From an uncultured Eubacteriales bacterium (GTDB lineage: Bacteria; Bacillota; Clostridia; Christensenellales; CAG-138), in assembly GCA_902761365.1 (NCBI GenBank), contig CACWJZ010000001.1, positions 86,088-150,087 on the forward strand: a DNA stretch of 64,000 nucleotides. The letters run 5' to 3'. Position 1 is the first letter of the stretch, and each line of letters starts with the position of its first letter. The notes under the pieces are model-generated. The model worked only from the letters and a program-made list of their open reading frames with translations. It had not been told where the DNA came from and did no database searches. A program made the translations under genes and the position numbers. Shown one piece after another: positions 1 through 7,721 of the stretch.

Positions 1-1517
1 TGGATGGCTTCGGCTACAGGGAGGAAAAGGAATACAATGCCATCCTGACCGACGGCGCGGTCCATTTCATGCAGCTGTGGAACACCTGCCCCCACACCCT
101 GTTGGGGGCCAGCGGCATGGACGTGGGCTTGCCCCGGGGCCAGATGGGCAACAGCGAGGTCGGCCATTTGAACATCGGCGCCGGCCGCATCGTGTATCAG
201 GAACTGACCCGGATCACCAAGTCCATCGAGGACGGGGATTTCTTCGAGAATCCCGCGTTTTTGAAGGCGGTGGAGAACTGCAAGGCCCACGATGCCGCCC
301 TGCATTTGTTCGGCCTCTGCTCCGACGGTGGTGTTCACAGCCACCTGGAGCATCTCTATGCTTTGGTGGAGCTGGCCAAGCGGAACGGCCTTAGCAAGGT
401 GTATATCCACTGCTTCATGGACGGTCGCGACACCCCGCCCAAGAGCGGCAAGGGGTACTTGGAGACCCTCGAGGCGAAGCTCGCCGAGATCGGCGTGGGC
501 AAGATCGCCACGGTCTCCGGCCGCTACTATGCCATGGACCGGGACAACCGCTTCGAGCGGGTCCAGCAGGCCTATGCGGCCCTGACCTACGGCGAGGGCT
601 TCACCGCTCCCACGGGCCATGACGCCATGCAGCTGAGCTATGATCGGGGCGATGCGGACGAGTTCGTGAAGCCCACGGTCATCGTGGAGAACGGCAAGCC
701 CGTGGCCACCGTGCGGCCCGACGACAGCGTGATCTTCTTCAACTTCCGTCCCGATCGGGCGCGGGAGCTGACGCGAGCCTTCATCTTCGAGGACTTTGAC
801 GGCTTTGAACGTCGGAACGGGTACTTCCCCCTGACCTACGTATCCATGACCCAGTACGACAAGACCTTCGAGGATAAGCTCACCGTGGCCTTCAAGCCCC
901 AGACCCTGAAGAACACCCTGGGCGAGTACTTGGCCGCCAACGGCAAGACCCAGCTTCGGATCGCGGAGACGGAGAAGTACGCCCACGTGACCTTCTTCTT
1001 CAACGGTGGGGTGGAGGCGCCCAATCCCCTGGAGGATCGGTGCCTGATCCCCTCGCCCAAGGTGCCCACCTACGACATGCAGCCGGAAATGAGCGCGTAC
1101 CTGGTGGCCGACGAGGTGGTGAAACGGATCGAGAGCGGCAAGTACGACGTGATGATCCTGAACTTCGCCAACCCCGACATGGTGGGCCATACGGGCGTCA
1201 TGGACGCGGCTGTAAAGGCGGTCCACGCGGTGGACGAGTGCCTGGACAAGGTGGTGACCGCTATCCTCAAGTGCGGCGGTCGCTGCCTCATCACTGCGGA
1301 TCATGGCAACTGCGAGTACATGTGGGACTATGAACAGAACGCTCCCTTCACCGCCCACACCACCAATCCCGTGCCCTGTGTGTACGTGGACGCGGCGGAG
1401 AAGGACGTGACGCTGCGGGAGGGCGGCCGTCTCAGCGACCTCGCTCCGACGCTGCTTGATATGCTGGGCCTGCCCAAGCCTGTCGAAATGACCGGTTCCA
1501 CCCTGTTTGCTGGGTAA
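1..1517 (+). CDS. gpmI: 2,3-bisphosphoglycerate-independent phosphoglycerate mutase (5' end cut by window)
   Basis: Interconverts 3- and 2-phosphoglycerate in glycolysis using two Mn ions and a phosphoserine intermediate. The reading frame is open from base 3 and begins DGFGYREE, the metal-binding DGFG near the N-terminus of the family, so only about ten residues lie outside the window. The catalytic-serine motif GNSEVGH is coded at about 147-167, with the serine codon at 153. Metal-site motifs DGRDTPP, NFANPDMVGHTG and TADHGNCE follow in the usual order. About 504 residues are visible, against roughly 510 for the family. secG follows after 89 bp with its own promoter. Confidence 0.96.
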   Translation, partial: DGFGYREEKEYNAILTDGAVHFMQLWNTCPHTLLGASGMDVGLPRGQMGNSEVGHLNIGAGRIVYQELTRITKSIEDGDFFENPAFLKAVENCKAHDAALHLFGLCSDGGVHSHLEHLYALVELAKRNGLSKVYIHCFMDGRDTPPKSGKGYLETLEAKLAEIGVGKIATVSGRYYAMDRDNRFERVQQAYAALTYGEGFTAPTGHDAMQLSYDRGDADEFVKPTVIVENGKPVATVRPDDSVIFFNFRPDRARELTRAFIFEDFDGFERRNGYFPLTYVSMTQYDKTFEDKLTVAFKPQTLKNTLGEYLAANGKTQLRIAETEKYAHVTFFFNGGVEAPNPLEDRCLIPSPKVPTYDMQPEMSAYLVADEVVKRIESGKYDVMILNFANPDMVGHTGVMDAAVKAVHAVDECLDKVVTAILKCGGRCLITADHGNCEYMWDYEQNAPFTAHTTNPVPCVYVDAAEKDVTLREGGRLSDLAPTLLDMLGLPKPVEMTGSTLFAG

Positions 1518-1546
1518 GATGAGCCAAAAATGGCTGAATATCACCC

Positions 1547-1575
1547 TTGCAAACCGTGAAACAAGGTGGTATAAT
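1547..1575 (+). promoter_or_regulatory. Sigma-70-type promoter of secG
   Basis: TTGCAA (1547-1552), a 17-bp spacer and TATAAT (1570-1575), with TGG just before the -10 (extended -10). It lies 31 bp upstream of the secG start and after the gpmI stop. Consensus match only. Confidence 0.7.
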
Positions 1576-1606
1576 ACCAACCGCAGTCAATTTGGGAGGA
1601 AGTTAT

Positions 1607-1837
1607 ATGAGTCTTGCAATTGAAATCATCCTTGTTCTCGTGTCCGTCGTGCTGATCGTGGCCGTGCTGATGCAGAAGAGCAAGTCCGCCGGTCTGGGCT
1701 CCGCCTACGGCAGCGATACCGAAACCTTCGGCGTGAAGGGCCGGGAGGCCAAGAAGGATCTTCAGCTCAAGAAGATCACCCTTGTTTGTGCCGGTATCAT
1801 CGCTGTGCTGGCGCTGGTTCTCATGTGCCTCGGCTGA
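1607..1837 (+). CDS. secG: Preprotein translocase subunit SecG
   Basis: Small inner-membrane partner of SecYE that assists SecA-driven export. The 76-aa product has two hydrophobic segments (about residues 3-22 and 54-74) flanking a polar loop with the family-typical run KSKSAGLGSAYG. The start is the ATG preceded by GGGAGGAAG; an upstream in-frame ATG at 1547 lies inside the promoter and is rejected. A strong terminator follows. Its position between gpmI and smpB is common in Firmicutes. Confidence 0.93.
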   Translation: MSLAIEIILVLVSVVLIVAVLMQKSKSAGLGSAYGSDTETFGVKGREAKKDLQLKKITLVCAGIIAVLALVLMCLG

Positions 1838-1850
1838 GAAAAGCTGTATG

Positions 1851-1886
1851 AAAGGCGGTACAGCGATCATCGTTGTACCGCTTTTT
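1851..1886 (+). terminator. Rho-independent terminator after secG
   Basis: Inverted repeat GCGGTACAGCGA / TCGTTGTACCGC with a short loop, followed by TTTTT. It separates secG from smpB. Confidence 0.85.
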
Positions 1887-1909
1887 ATTTGGAAAGGTAA
1901 TGGAGAAGT

Positions 1910-2332
1910 ATGCCCGTTCATAAGGGAATAAAAGTGGCCGCCGTTAACCGGAAGGCCCGCCATGACTACTTTATCGAAGATACCCTGGAATGCGGCATCG
2001 CGCTGACGGGTACCGAGGTGAAGTCTATCCGCAAGGGTTCCCTGAACCTGAAGGACGGCTATGCCATGGTAAAGAACGGGCAGCTGCAGCTCATCGGCGT
2101 ACACATCAGCCCCTATGAGCAGGGCAACATCTTCAACCACGATCCTTTCCGCACGAGAACGCTCCTCGCTCACAAGCGGGAGATCACCAAGCTCTACGGC
2201 AAGCAGCAGGCCGACGGCTACAGCCTCATCCCCCTGTCCGTCTATTTCAAGGACGGCAAAGTGAAGGTGGAGCTTGCGCTTGCCAAGGGCAAGAAGCTGT
2301 ACGATAAGCGCCATGACCGAGAAGGATGCTGA
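1910..2332 (+). CDS. smpB: SsrA-binding protein SmpB, C-terminal tail frameshifted
   Basis: Binds tmRNA and brings it to stalled ribosomes for trans-translation. The OB-fold core is intact from ATG 1910 (RBS GGAGAAGT) and carries [18 protein letters not shown] and [13 protein letters not shown]. The 0-frame then ends HDREGC-stop at 2332. The next frame (about 2310-2375) encodes [20 protein letters not shown] plus R and a stop, which is the normal basic SmpB tail. A small indel near 2309-2312 therefore breaks the tail that reads the empty A site. It may be a sequencing or assembly error or a real lesion; the intended end would be 2375. ssrA follows immediately. Confidence 0.9.
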   Translation: MPVHKGIKVAAVNRKARHDYFIEDTLECGIALTGTEVKSIRKGSLNLKDGYAMVKNGQLQLIGVHISPYEQGNIFNHDPFRTRTLLAHKREITKLYGKQQADGYSLIPLSVYFKDGKVKVELALAKGKKLYDKRHDREGC

Positions 2333-2385
2333 TCGGGAGATGGATCGGCGCATGAAGGACTACAAAGTGCGGTAGACTATCCCAT

Positions 2386-2742
2386 GGGGGTGAAATGGTT
2401 TCGACGGGGATAGTGAGGGCCGGATAAGCGAGCCGAAGCCCCGAGCTTCGTTAAAAGCGGGAAAACTGTTAAATATAACAGACAACAACTACGCACTTCC
2501 TGTCGCTGCCTAAGCGCGTGACAGCGTCCGACTGAGAAGACCTATCGTCTCAGATACGGGCGTCATTCAGGATAGGGAACGAACCCGGGTAAGCTTTGCC
2601 CCGGGCCGGACTTTATGAAGCTACCGGATCGGTGATCCCGCCGTTGGGAGCGCCGCCAGGGGAATACTTGTACGACGGCTACGCTCGTAGAAAGTTGGGT
2701 CATCATGTCTTCGGACGGGAGTTCGACTCTCCTACGTCTTCA
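2386..2742 (+). ncRNA. ssrA: Transfer-messenger RNA (tmRNA)
   Basis: Carries alanine and a short message to rescue stalled ribosomes. Evidence: the canonical 5' block GGGGGTGAAATGGTTTCGAC, and a tag frame at 2481-2513 that reads DNNYALPVAA-stop (full tag probably ADNNYALPVAA), preceded by TTAAATATAACA. The GGCTACGCTCGTAG pseudoknot segment near 2676 and a T-arm GGGAG-TTCGACT-CTCC near 2719-2733 are also present. The 3' acceptor CGTCTTC pairs with the 5' GGGGGTG mostly through wobbles, including a G3-U70 pair, so the exact 3' end is uncertain. That sequence may have been replaced when the downstream island inserted. Confidence 0.95.
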
Positions 2743-2750
2743 GCCTGGAA

Positions 2751-2789
2751 GAAACTTTCCTGAAAAACAGGGAGGTTTCTTTCTTTTTT
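2751..2789 (+). terminator. Terminator of ssrA
   Basis: GAAACTTTCCTG / CAGGGAGGTTTC stem (12 bp, two G-U) with loop AAAAA, followed by TTTCTTTTTT. Confidence 0.85.
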
Positions 2790-2870
2790 GCCCCACTCAT
2801 ATGAAGTTTAGCTGCTGAAAACCCCCGTTTAATCTACAATCAAAAGTTCTAAAATATATAGACAGTATAT

Positions 2871-2978
2871 AAAATGACACACGTTGATACATAGTCTATC
2901 TAATACTTTTTTCAGTGTGATAGAGATTCAGCTGTATTTTTTTCGCTGCATTACGTAAAATGACACACGATGACACAT
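2871..2978. repeat. Two direct 22-bp repeats in the non-coding start of the island
   Basis: The units at 2871-2892 and 2957-2978 both begin AAAATGACACACG and match at 20 of 22 bases. Related TAAAATG-containing strings recur at about 3001, 5410 and 5498, on both sides of the hsd remnant. The surrounding 2790-3098 stretch is AT-rich with no convincing gene. They could be recombinase binding sites of the island; no function is shown. Confidence 0.45.
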
Positions 2979-3098
2979 TTTTTTGGATAAATCAAATCGT
3001 GTAAAATGAAGAAGTAATGCCATGAAATAAGGCCCGCCATCGTGGCGAGCCTTTGCGCTAGATAATGTACTTATGACAGTTGAGCCGTCATATTGCTT

Positions 3099-3269
3099 TT
3101 AATGTACGTCTTCCAACAAGATGGTCATTTCGCGACCACTTCGTAGATGGAAGACAAGTTCTTTATCCGGCGTAACGGTAACATAGTCTACCAGTCTATG
3201 CCAGAGTGCAATATCAAACTTTTGAAGTAGTGAATCCATGCCTTGAACACCTTTGATATGAAGGGCCTA
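3099..3269 (-). pseudogene. Serine recombinase, C-terminal remnant
   Basis: Reading the minus strand from 3266 to the stop at 3099-3101 gives a peptide containing FDIALWHRLVDYVTV, then TPDKELVFHLRSGREMTI and ending LLEDVH. This resembles the C-terminal tail of resolvase/invertase-type large serine recombinases. The catalytic domain is absent, and an in-frame stop lies at 3267-3269, where hsdM sequence begins. It is a decayed fragment, probably from the element that carried or rearranged the hsd locus. Confidence 0.6.
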
Positions 3270-3311
3270 GCAGACCTAAAGAAGTTGTTGGGAGGCGAAA
3301 AGGATGCCTGA
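3255..3311 (+). pseudogene. hsdM: HsdM C-terminal tail (remnant)
   Basis: In frame with the stop at 3309-3311 is DMKGLADLKKLLGGEKDA, resembling the end of type I methyltransferase subunits. It overlaps the hsdS start by 8 nt, the usual hsdM/hsdS coupling. No other part of hsdM is present; upstream is the opposing recombinase fragment. The identification rests on position and a short tail. Confidence 0.45.
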
Positions 3312-4539
3312 AACAAAGAAGGTCCCTGCTATTCGCTTCAATGGGTTTAGCGATGATTGGGAACAGCGTAAGTTGGGCGAAGTGGGTAAAGCTCGCTCCG
3401 GTGTAGGCTTCCCAGATATAGAACAGGGTGGTACTTCAGGTACACCGTTCTTTAAGGTTTCCGACATGAATAACGATGGCAATGAGAACGAAATGAACGT
3501 GGCGAACAACTATGTGACGGATGCTCAAATTACTGCCCGCAGATGGTCTCTGATAGAAGAGGTACCAGCCATTTTCTTTGCCAAGGTGGGGGCTGCAGTA
3601 ATGCTGAATCGCAAGCGTTTATGCCGTTTTCCATTCCTTTTGGACAATAATACAATGGCCTATTCTCTTGGTAAGGATCAGTGGGATGCTGACTTTGCCA
3701 AGGCGTTATTTGAAACTGTGGATTTGACATCGTTAGTCCAGGTTGGAGCTTTGCCTTCGTATAATGCTGGCGATGTCGAAGCAATGGAAATAATGCTTCC
3801 GGATGTCACCGAGCAGCATCAAATTGGGGCATACTTCTGGCAACTCGACAACCTTATCACCCTTCATCAGCGTAAGTATGACAAGCTGGTGAATGTAAAA
3901 AAATCCATGCTGGAAAAAATGTTCCCTCGGGATGGCGCCAGTGTTCCTGAAATTCGCTTTGCCGGTTTTACTAATCCTTGGGAACAGCGTAAGTTGTCAG
4001 ACCTTGCAGAGATAGTTGGCGGCGGCACCCCTGACACAAACAATTCGGCGTATTGGGATGGCGATATTGATTGGTATGCTCCGGCAGAAATGGAGGGCCA
4101 GAGATATGCCAAAGGCAGCGTCCGAAAGATTACTGAACTGGGCTTACAAAAGAGTTCGGCAAAGATACTTCCGGCTCATAGAACAGTGCTCTTTACGAGC
4201 CGTGCCGGAATCGGGAAAATGGCCATTTTACAGCGTTCAGCGGCTACAAATCAGGGATTTCAATCACTGGTGCTGAAGGACGGAACAGACCCTTATTTCA
4301 TTTACTCGATGGGAGAAAAAATAAAGGATATGGCAGAGTGCGTTGCATCTGGCTCCACCTTCTTGGAAATCTCCGGAAAGATGCTCGGCAACCTCGAGGT
4401 CATGGTTCCGAACCTTAAAGAACAGGAATCCATAGCCACCTTTTTCCGGGTTATTGATGACCTTATCACCCTTCATCAGCGTAAGCTCGAGAAGTTAAAA
4501 CAACTTAAAGCATCCTTCCTCGAGAAGATGTTCGTATAA
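3304..4539 (+). CDS. hsdS: Type I restriction-modification specificity subunit S
   Basis: DNA-recognition subunit of a type I R-M complex. The 411-aa product has two target-recognition domains, each introduced by a WEQRKL segment (about residues 19-25 and 226-231). Each is followed by a helical spacer containing DxLITLHQRK (about 184-194 and 385-395) and a closing LEKMF. RBS GGGAGG precedes ATG 3304. The gene looks intact, but its partners hsdM (tail only) and hsdR (internal deletion) are broken. It can therefore act only if another HsdM is encoded elsewhere. Codon usage and GC are lower than in the host genes, suggesting transfer. Confidence 0.92.
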   Translation: MPETKKVPAIRFNGFSDDWEQRKLGEVGKARSGVGFPDIEQGGTSGTPFFKVSDMNNDGNENEMNVANNYVTDAQITARRWSLIEEVPAIFFAKVGAAVMLNRKRLCRFPFLLDNNTMAYSLGKDQWDADFAKALFETVDLTSLVQVGALPSYNAGDVEAMEIMLPDVTEQHQIGAYFWQLDNLITLHQRKYDKLVNVKKSMLEKMFPRDGASVPEIRFAGFTNPWEQRKLSDLAEIVGGGTPDTNNSAYWDGDIDWYAPAEMEGQRYAKGSVRKITELGLQKSSAKILPAHRTVLFTSRAGIGKMAILQRSAATNQGFQSLVLKDGTDPYFIYSMGEKIKDMAECVASGSTFLEISGKMLGNLEVMVPNLKEQESIATFFRVIDDLITLHQRKLEKLKQLKASFLEKMFV

Positions 4540-4550
4540 GGAGCAGTAAT

Positions 4551-5385
4551 ATGGTATTTGACAAAGAACGAGATTTTTATCGATATTGCAGATCTTTTCA
4601 AGGCTGCCGGTATTGAAAACTTTGAGCATCTTCCGGAAGAAAAGAGCGAGAAAGGCAAATTCGCTAAGCTCTTCCGTCAGTTCAACACATACCTGGAAGC
4701 AGCCTATGTTCAGGGCTTTACATGGCGGAAACTACAATATGGCGATATTCAGGTCGCTCTTGATGAAACAACCTATCTAACCCTTGTCCTTCGCTATAAG
4801 GAGCTTTCATCGGGCGGCGGTGGCGGAGAAGCTCCTGAGGAAGTACCGTATGATATCGATCCATATATCACGGAGATCAACACCGGAAAGATAGACACTG
4901 ACTACATGAACTCCCGTTTTGTGAAGTTCGTTAAGGCTTTGAACGATGGTGTTGATACGGAACCGATTCTGAATGAACTTCACCGATCCTTTGCTGTGCT
5001 GTCCCGTGAAGAACAGAGATTTGCCAATATGTTCCTCTTCGACGTACAGAGCGGTAGAGTAACTGTAGATGAAAGCAAGTCGCTGACAGACTATATTGCC
5101 GAGTATCGTGCAGAGGCACGAAACGATAGCATCCACAGATTTGCTGTTGGGATTGGCGTTAACGAAAAACTGCTCCGTGAGTTCATGGATCGTCATGTAA
5201 CCGAGAGTAACATTAATGAGTTTGGTCTCTTTGATAAGCTGAAGGATTCCGTGGACATTGATACGGCAAAAGCGTACTTTGAACAGAAGGAAGGCCAAGA
5301 AATCAAACGGTTCCGTGTTAAGGCAAAGGTAGATAATGCTCTCCGCGCGTTTATACTGAGTGGTGGTTCAGTTGATACATTTTGA
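4551..5385 (+). pseudogene. hsdR: Type I restriction endonuclease HsdR, internal deletion remnant
   Basis: An ATG at 4551 begins MVFDKERDF, like an HsdR N-terminus. After about nine codons the sequence passes, in another frame (from 4558), straight into the HsdR C-terminal domain: IDPYITEINTGKIDTDYMNS, LSREEQRFANMFLFDVQSG, NINEFGLFDKLKDSVD, and a final basic tail. The nuclease and helicase-motor regions, normally some 2 kb, are missing. As an independent frame, 4558-5385 would give 275 aa from a TTG. It cannot restrict DNA. Lies 11 bp downstream of hsdS in the normal hsdS-hsdR direction. Confidence 0.75.
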
Positions 5386-5536
5386 AAAACGATGAAGCCG
5401 TGTATAAATGTGTAAAATGGAAGATTTAGAGAAAAAGAAATAGCTGCCAATAAAGCCGAAAAGAATAATCGAGATGAGCAAATCGTATATAAACGTGTAA
5501 AATAGTAAGCACGTATCGGTTGGTTCAGGGTGATAC

Positions 5537-5576
5537 ACAAACAAAAGCACCGCCTCCGAGTGGTGCTTTTGTTTGT
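5537..5576 (+). terminator. Terminator-like perfect hairpin
   Basis: A 15-bp perfect stem ACAAACAAAAGCACC / GGTGCTTTTGTTTGT with a 10-nt loop. It ends the hsd island and stands 11 bp before repeat element A/B, the same arrangement seen at 17.5 and 29.1 kb. Confidence 0.75.
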
Positions 5577-5587
5577 ACGGCGTCGTT

Positions 5588-5765
5588 GGGGAGAGGAGAA
5601 CTGGTCAAAGTAGTGAATGAGGCCCCAGTGAGGCCTCAGAGCTGTGACCTGAGCGAGGCCGCAGATGGGCCCGATAGGGCCGGATTCGGTAGTGAATCAA
5701 GCCCCAGTGGGGCTTGAGAGCCGAATCCTGAGCGAGTCCGCAGACGAGTGTGTTCGACTCTCCCC
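5588..5765 (+). repeat. Structured repeat element, double copy (A and B)
   Basis: The outer stem GGGGAGAG (5588-5595) pairs with CTCTCCCC (5758-5765). Inside are two modules. Module A has outer arms GGTCA/TGACC (5603-5607, 5645-5649) and hairpin TGAGGCC/GGCCTCA (5618-5624, 5632-5638). Module B has outer arms GGATTCGG/CCGAATCC (5682-5689, 5721-5728) and hairpin CAAGCCCC/GGGGCTTG (5698-5705, 5709-5716). Both have TAGTGAAT before the hairpin, AGAG after it and CTGAGCGAG..CCGCAG downstream. The right border TTCGACTCTCCCCACCA looks like a tRNA T-arm plus CCA end. Small ORFs here are by-products of the repeat. Confidence 0.8.
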
Positions 5766-5900
5766 ACCAAATGCGGGTACTCAAGAAAGGGCAAAGACTT
5801 TTCCTTTACAGCCGACCCTTCGCAAGTCCATGAACACCCCATGCCATTTTTCTTGAATATACGTCAGAAAAATGATACTATGCTGCTAAAGGTTACATTT

Positions 5901-6524
5901 ATGGAAAAGGATTTCTATCTCCAGGACCCCTGCGGAGCTTCATCCCTGCCGTTCTGGAAAACCAACAGCATCACTATACCGGACGATATGTTGATCCTGC
6001 GGGAGGACGATCCGCGCCTTCAGTTGGCCTGTCAGATATACGTTGATACCAAGTATTTCAAGCTTATACATCGCTTGCGGGACACACATCCGCCTTGCCT
6101 GCCCGACGGCTTTCGTTTCATTCGTCCCAGCGAAAAGGATCTGTCCCGACATATCGCATCCTGCTACGATGCAGAACGAGCTTCAGAAGATGAGCTGTTC
6201 GCCTATGGTCAGCATCCCACCTATTCGCCTGATCTATGGCTGGCCATCCTGAATGAAACGACAGGCGAGATCATCGCTTCGGGCATTGCTGAACAGGATG
6301 CGACCATCCGCGAAGGCGTTCTGGAGTGGATTCAGGTCTCCCCGGCCTATCGCCGCAGGGGATGGGGCAGGATCATCGTCTACGAGCTTTTATGGAGGCT
6401 AACGGATCAGGCCGACTTCGTGACGGTCTCGGGGAAGGTCAACGAGCGCACCGCCCCTCGCGCTCTATACGAACGGTGCGGCTTTGGGGAAGCCGTCATT
6501 TGGCATGTGCTCAAAAAGAGATAG
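5901..6524 (+). CDS. GNAT-family N-acetyltransferase
   Basis: Predicted to transfer an acetyl group from acetyl-CoA to an unknown amine. The C-terminal half has the GNAT core: EWIQVSPAYRRRGWGRIIVY holds the motif-A acetyl-CoA loop (R-x-x-G-x-G), followed by a final strand with ALYERCGFGEA. The N-terminal ~80 residues do not match anything I recognise. Start 5901 is preferred because AAAGG stands 8 nt upstream; an alternative ATG lies at 5880. It follows repeat element A/B and is followed by a separately promoted gene. Confidence 0.8.
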   Translation: MEKDFYLQDPCGASSLPFWKTNSITIPDDMLILREDDPRLQLACQIYVDTKYFKLIHRLRDTHPPCLPDGFRFIRPSEKDLSRHIASCYDAERASEDELFAYGQHPTYSPDLWLAILNETTGEIIASGIAEQDATIREGVLEWIQVSPAYRRRGWGRIIVYELLWRLTDQADFVTVSGKVNERTAPRALYERCGFGEAVIWHVLKKR

Positions 6525-6623
6525 ATTATCCGTGAATTGGCGGTTGTGCCCCATATATGGAGATCCAATCATCCTGAATATCCCATATCTTCCGATTTTT
6601 GCCGGGAAAATCGCATTCATATA

Positions 6624-6652
6624 TTGAACAAAGTATGAACATATGATATGGT
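6624..6652 (+). promoter_or_regulatory. Promoter of the ADP-ribosylglycohydrolase gene
   Basis: TTGAAC (6624-6629), 17-bp spacer, TATGGT (6647-6652), 32 bp before the start codon. Consensus match only. Confidence 0.5.
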
Positions 6653-6684
6653 ATAGGGCAAAGAACAAGAAAGGAGAAACGTTT

Positions 6685-7659
6685 ATGCCCAGCCATAAAA
6701 GCCGGATGATCGGCTGCCTTTTGGGCGGCGCCATCGGGGATGCCATGGGCTATCCCGTGGAGTTCATGCGCTTTGCCGAGATCGTGCGTTACTTTGGCGG
6801 CGCGGGCGTACGCGACCTTTCCTACAGCAACCTTGTCTCTGACGATACACAGATGACCCTCTTTACGGCTGAAGGCCTGCTCAATGCCCATAAGACCGGG
6901 AAATCTCCGGTAAAGTGTGTGTATCGGTCTTATCTTAGATGGTATTATACCCAGACCGGGAACAGAATGCCCAACGTCAAATACGAAGGTGGGCTGCTGA
7001 ACGAGGCGAAGATCTTCGCCTCCCGGGCCCCCGGCACCACCTGTCTTTCCAGTCTGAGCTCCGGCAAGATGGGGACCCTGGCCCAACCCATCAATCACAG
7101 TCGCGGCTGTGGCGGCGTCATGCGTGTGGCGCCCTGCGCCGTGTTCCCGTACGCCTTCGACTTGGGCTGTTGGGTCGCAGCTATCACCCACGGCCATCCC
7201 GGGGGCTACATCTCGGCGGGCGCCTTCGCCCATCTGCTGCAAAAGCTGTATTATGGTCAATCCCTGCCGGATGCGGTTAATGATCTGATCGAAGAGCTGG
7301 ACGAGATCGAGGACGCGGACAGCACTCGGAATGCACTGCAGAAGGCGGTGGACGTAGCCGCAGAGGGTCGCCCCTGTGCGCCTACCGTCAAGGAATTGGG
7401 CGAGGGCTGGGTAGGGGAGGAAGCCCTGGCCATCGCCGTATACAGCGCGTTGAGTTTCCCAACGGACTTTGCACAGGCAGTGCGCCTTGCCGTGAATCAT
7501 AACGGCGATTCCGATTCCACCGGCTCCATTTGCGGCAACATCATGGGCATGCTGCTGGGAGCTGGCGCCATCCCCGTGGAATGGCGGGATGGGGTGGAGA
7601 TGTGCAACGTGATCCGCGCCTTTGCTGTGCGTTTGTCCGCCATTCCTCAGGAACCCTGA
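6685..7659 (+). CDS. ADP-ribosylglycohydrolase family protein
   Basis: A 324-aa DraG/ARH-like hydrolase that would remove ADP-ribose from proteins or metabolites with two Mg ions. The N-terminal GCLLGGAIGDAMGYPVEF and the metal-binding SDDTQM (about residues 53-58) are family hallmarks. The C-terminal NHNGDSDSTGSICGN supplies the second acidic metal cluster. The start ATG 6685 has RBS AAAGGAGAAAC; an in-frame ATG at 6643 lies in the promoter. It is a single-gene unit closed by a strong shared terminator facing the xdh operon. The target is unknown. Confidence 0.88.
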   Translation: MPSHKSRMIGCLLGGAIGDAMGYPVEFMRFAEIVRYFGGAGVRDLSYSNLVSDDTQMTLFTAEGLLNAHKTGKSPVKCVYRSYLRWYYTQTGNRMPNVKYEGGLLNEAKIFASRAPGTTCLSSLSSGKMGTLAQPINHSRGCGGVMRVAPCAVFPYAFDLGCWVAAITHGHPGGYISAGAFAHLLQKLYYGQSLPDAVNDLIEELDEIEDADSTRNALQKAVDVAAEGRPCAPTVKELGEGWVGEEALAIAVYSALSFPTDFAQAVRLAVNHNGDSDSTGSICGNIMGMLLGAGAIPVEWRDGVEMCNVIRAFAVRLSAIPQEP

Positions 7660-7677
7660 ATCCGATTCGAACGATCA

Positions 7678-7709
7678 AAGAGCCTCCGGGAATGCTCCCG
7701 GAGGCTCTT
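7678..7709. terminator. Bidirectional terminator
   Basis: AAGAGCCTCCGGGA / TCCCGGAGGCTCTT, a perfect 14-bp stem with loop ATGC between convergent genes. It can serve both the plus-strand hydrolase and the minus-strand xdh operon. Confidence 0.85.
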
Positions 7710-7721
7710 CTCATATGTTCC

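Noticed and set aside
2386..5765. tmRNA as a two-piece (permuted) form
   Set aside because: The tag frame, pseudoknot segment and both ends are in normal one-piece order.
5520..5856. Short ORFs around the repeat (peptides with NEAPV or SGA runs)
   Set aside because: They follow the repeat hairpins, lack RBSs, and the same peptides appear at every copy; this is RNA/DNA structure, not coding.
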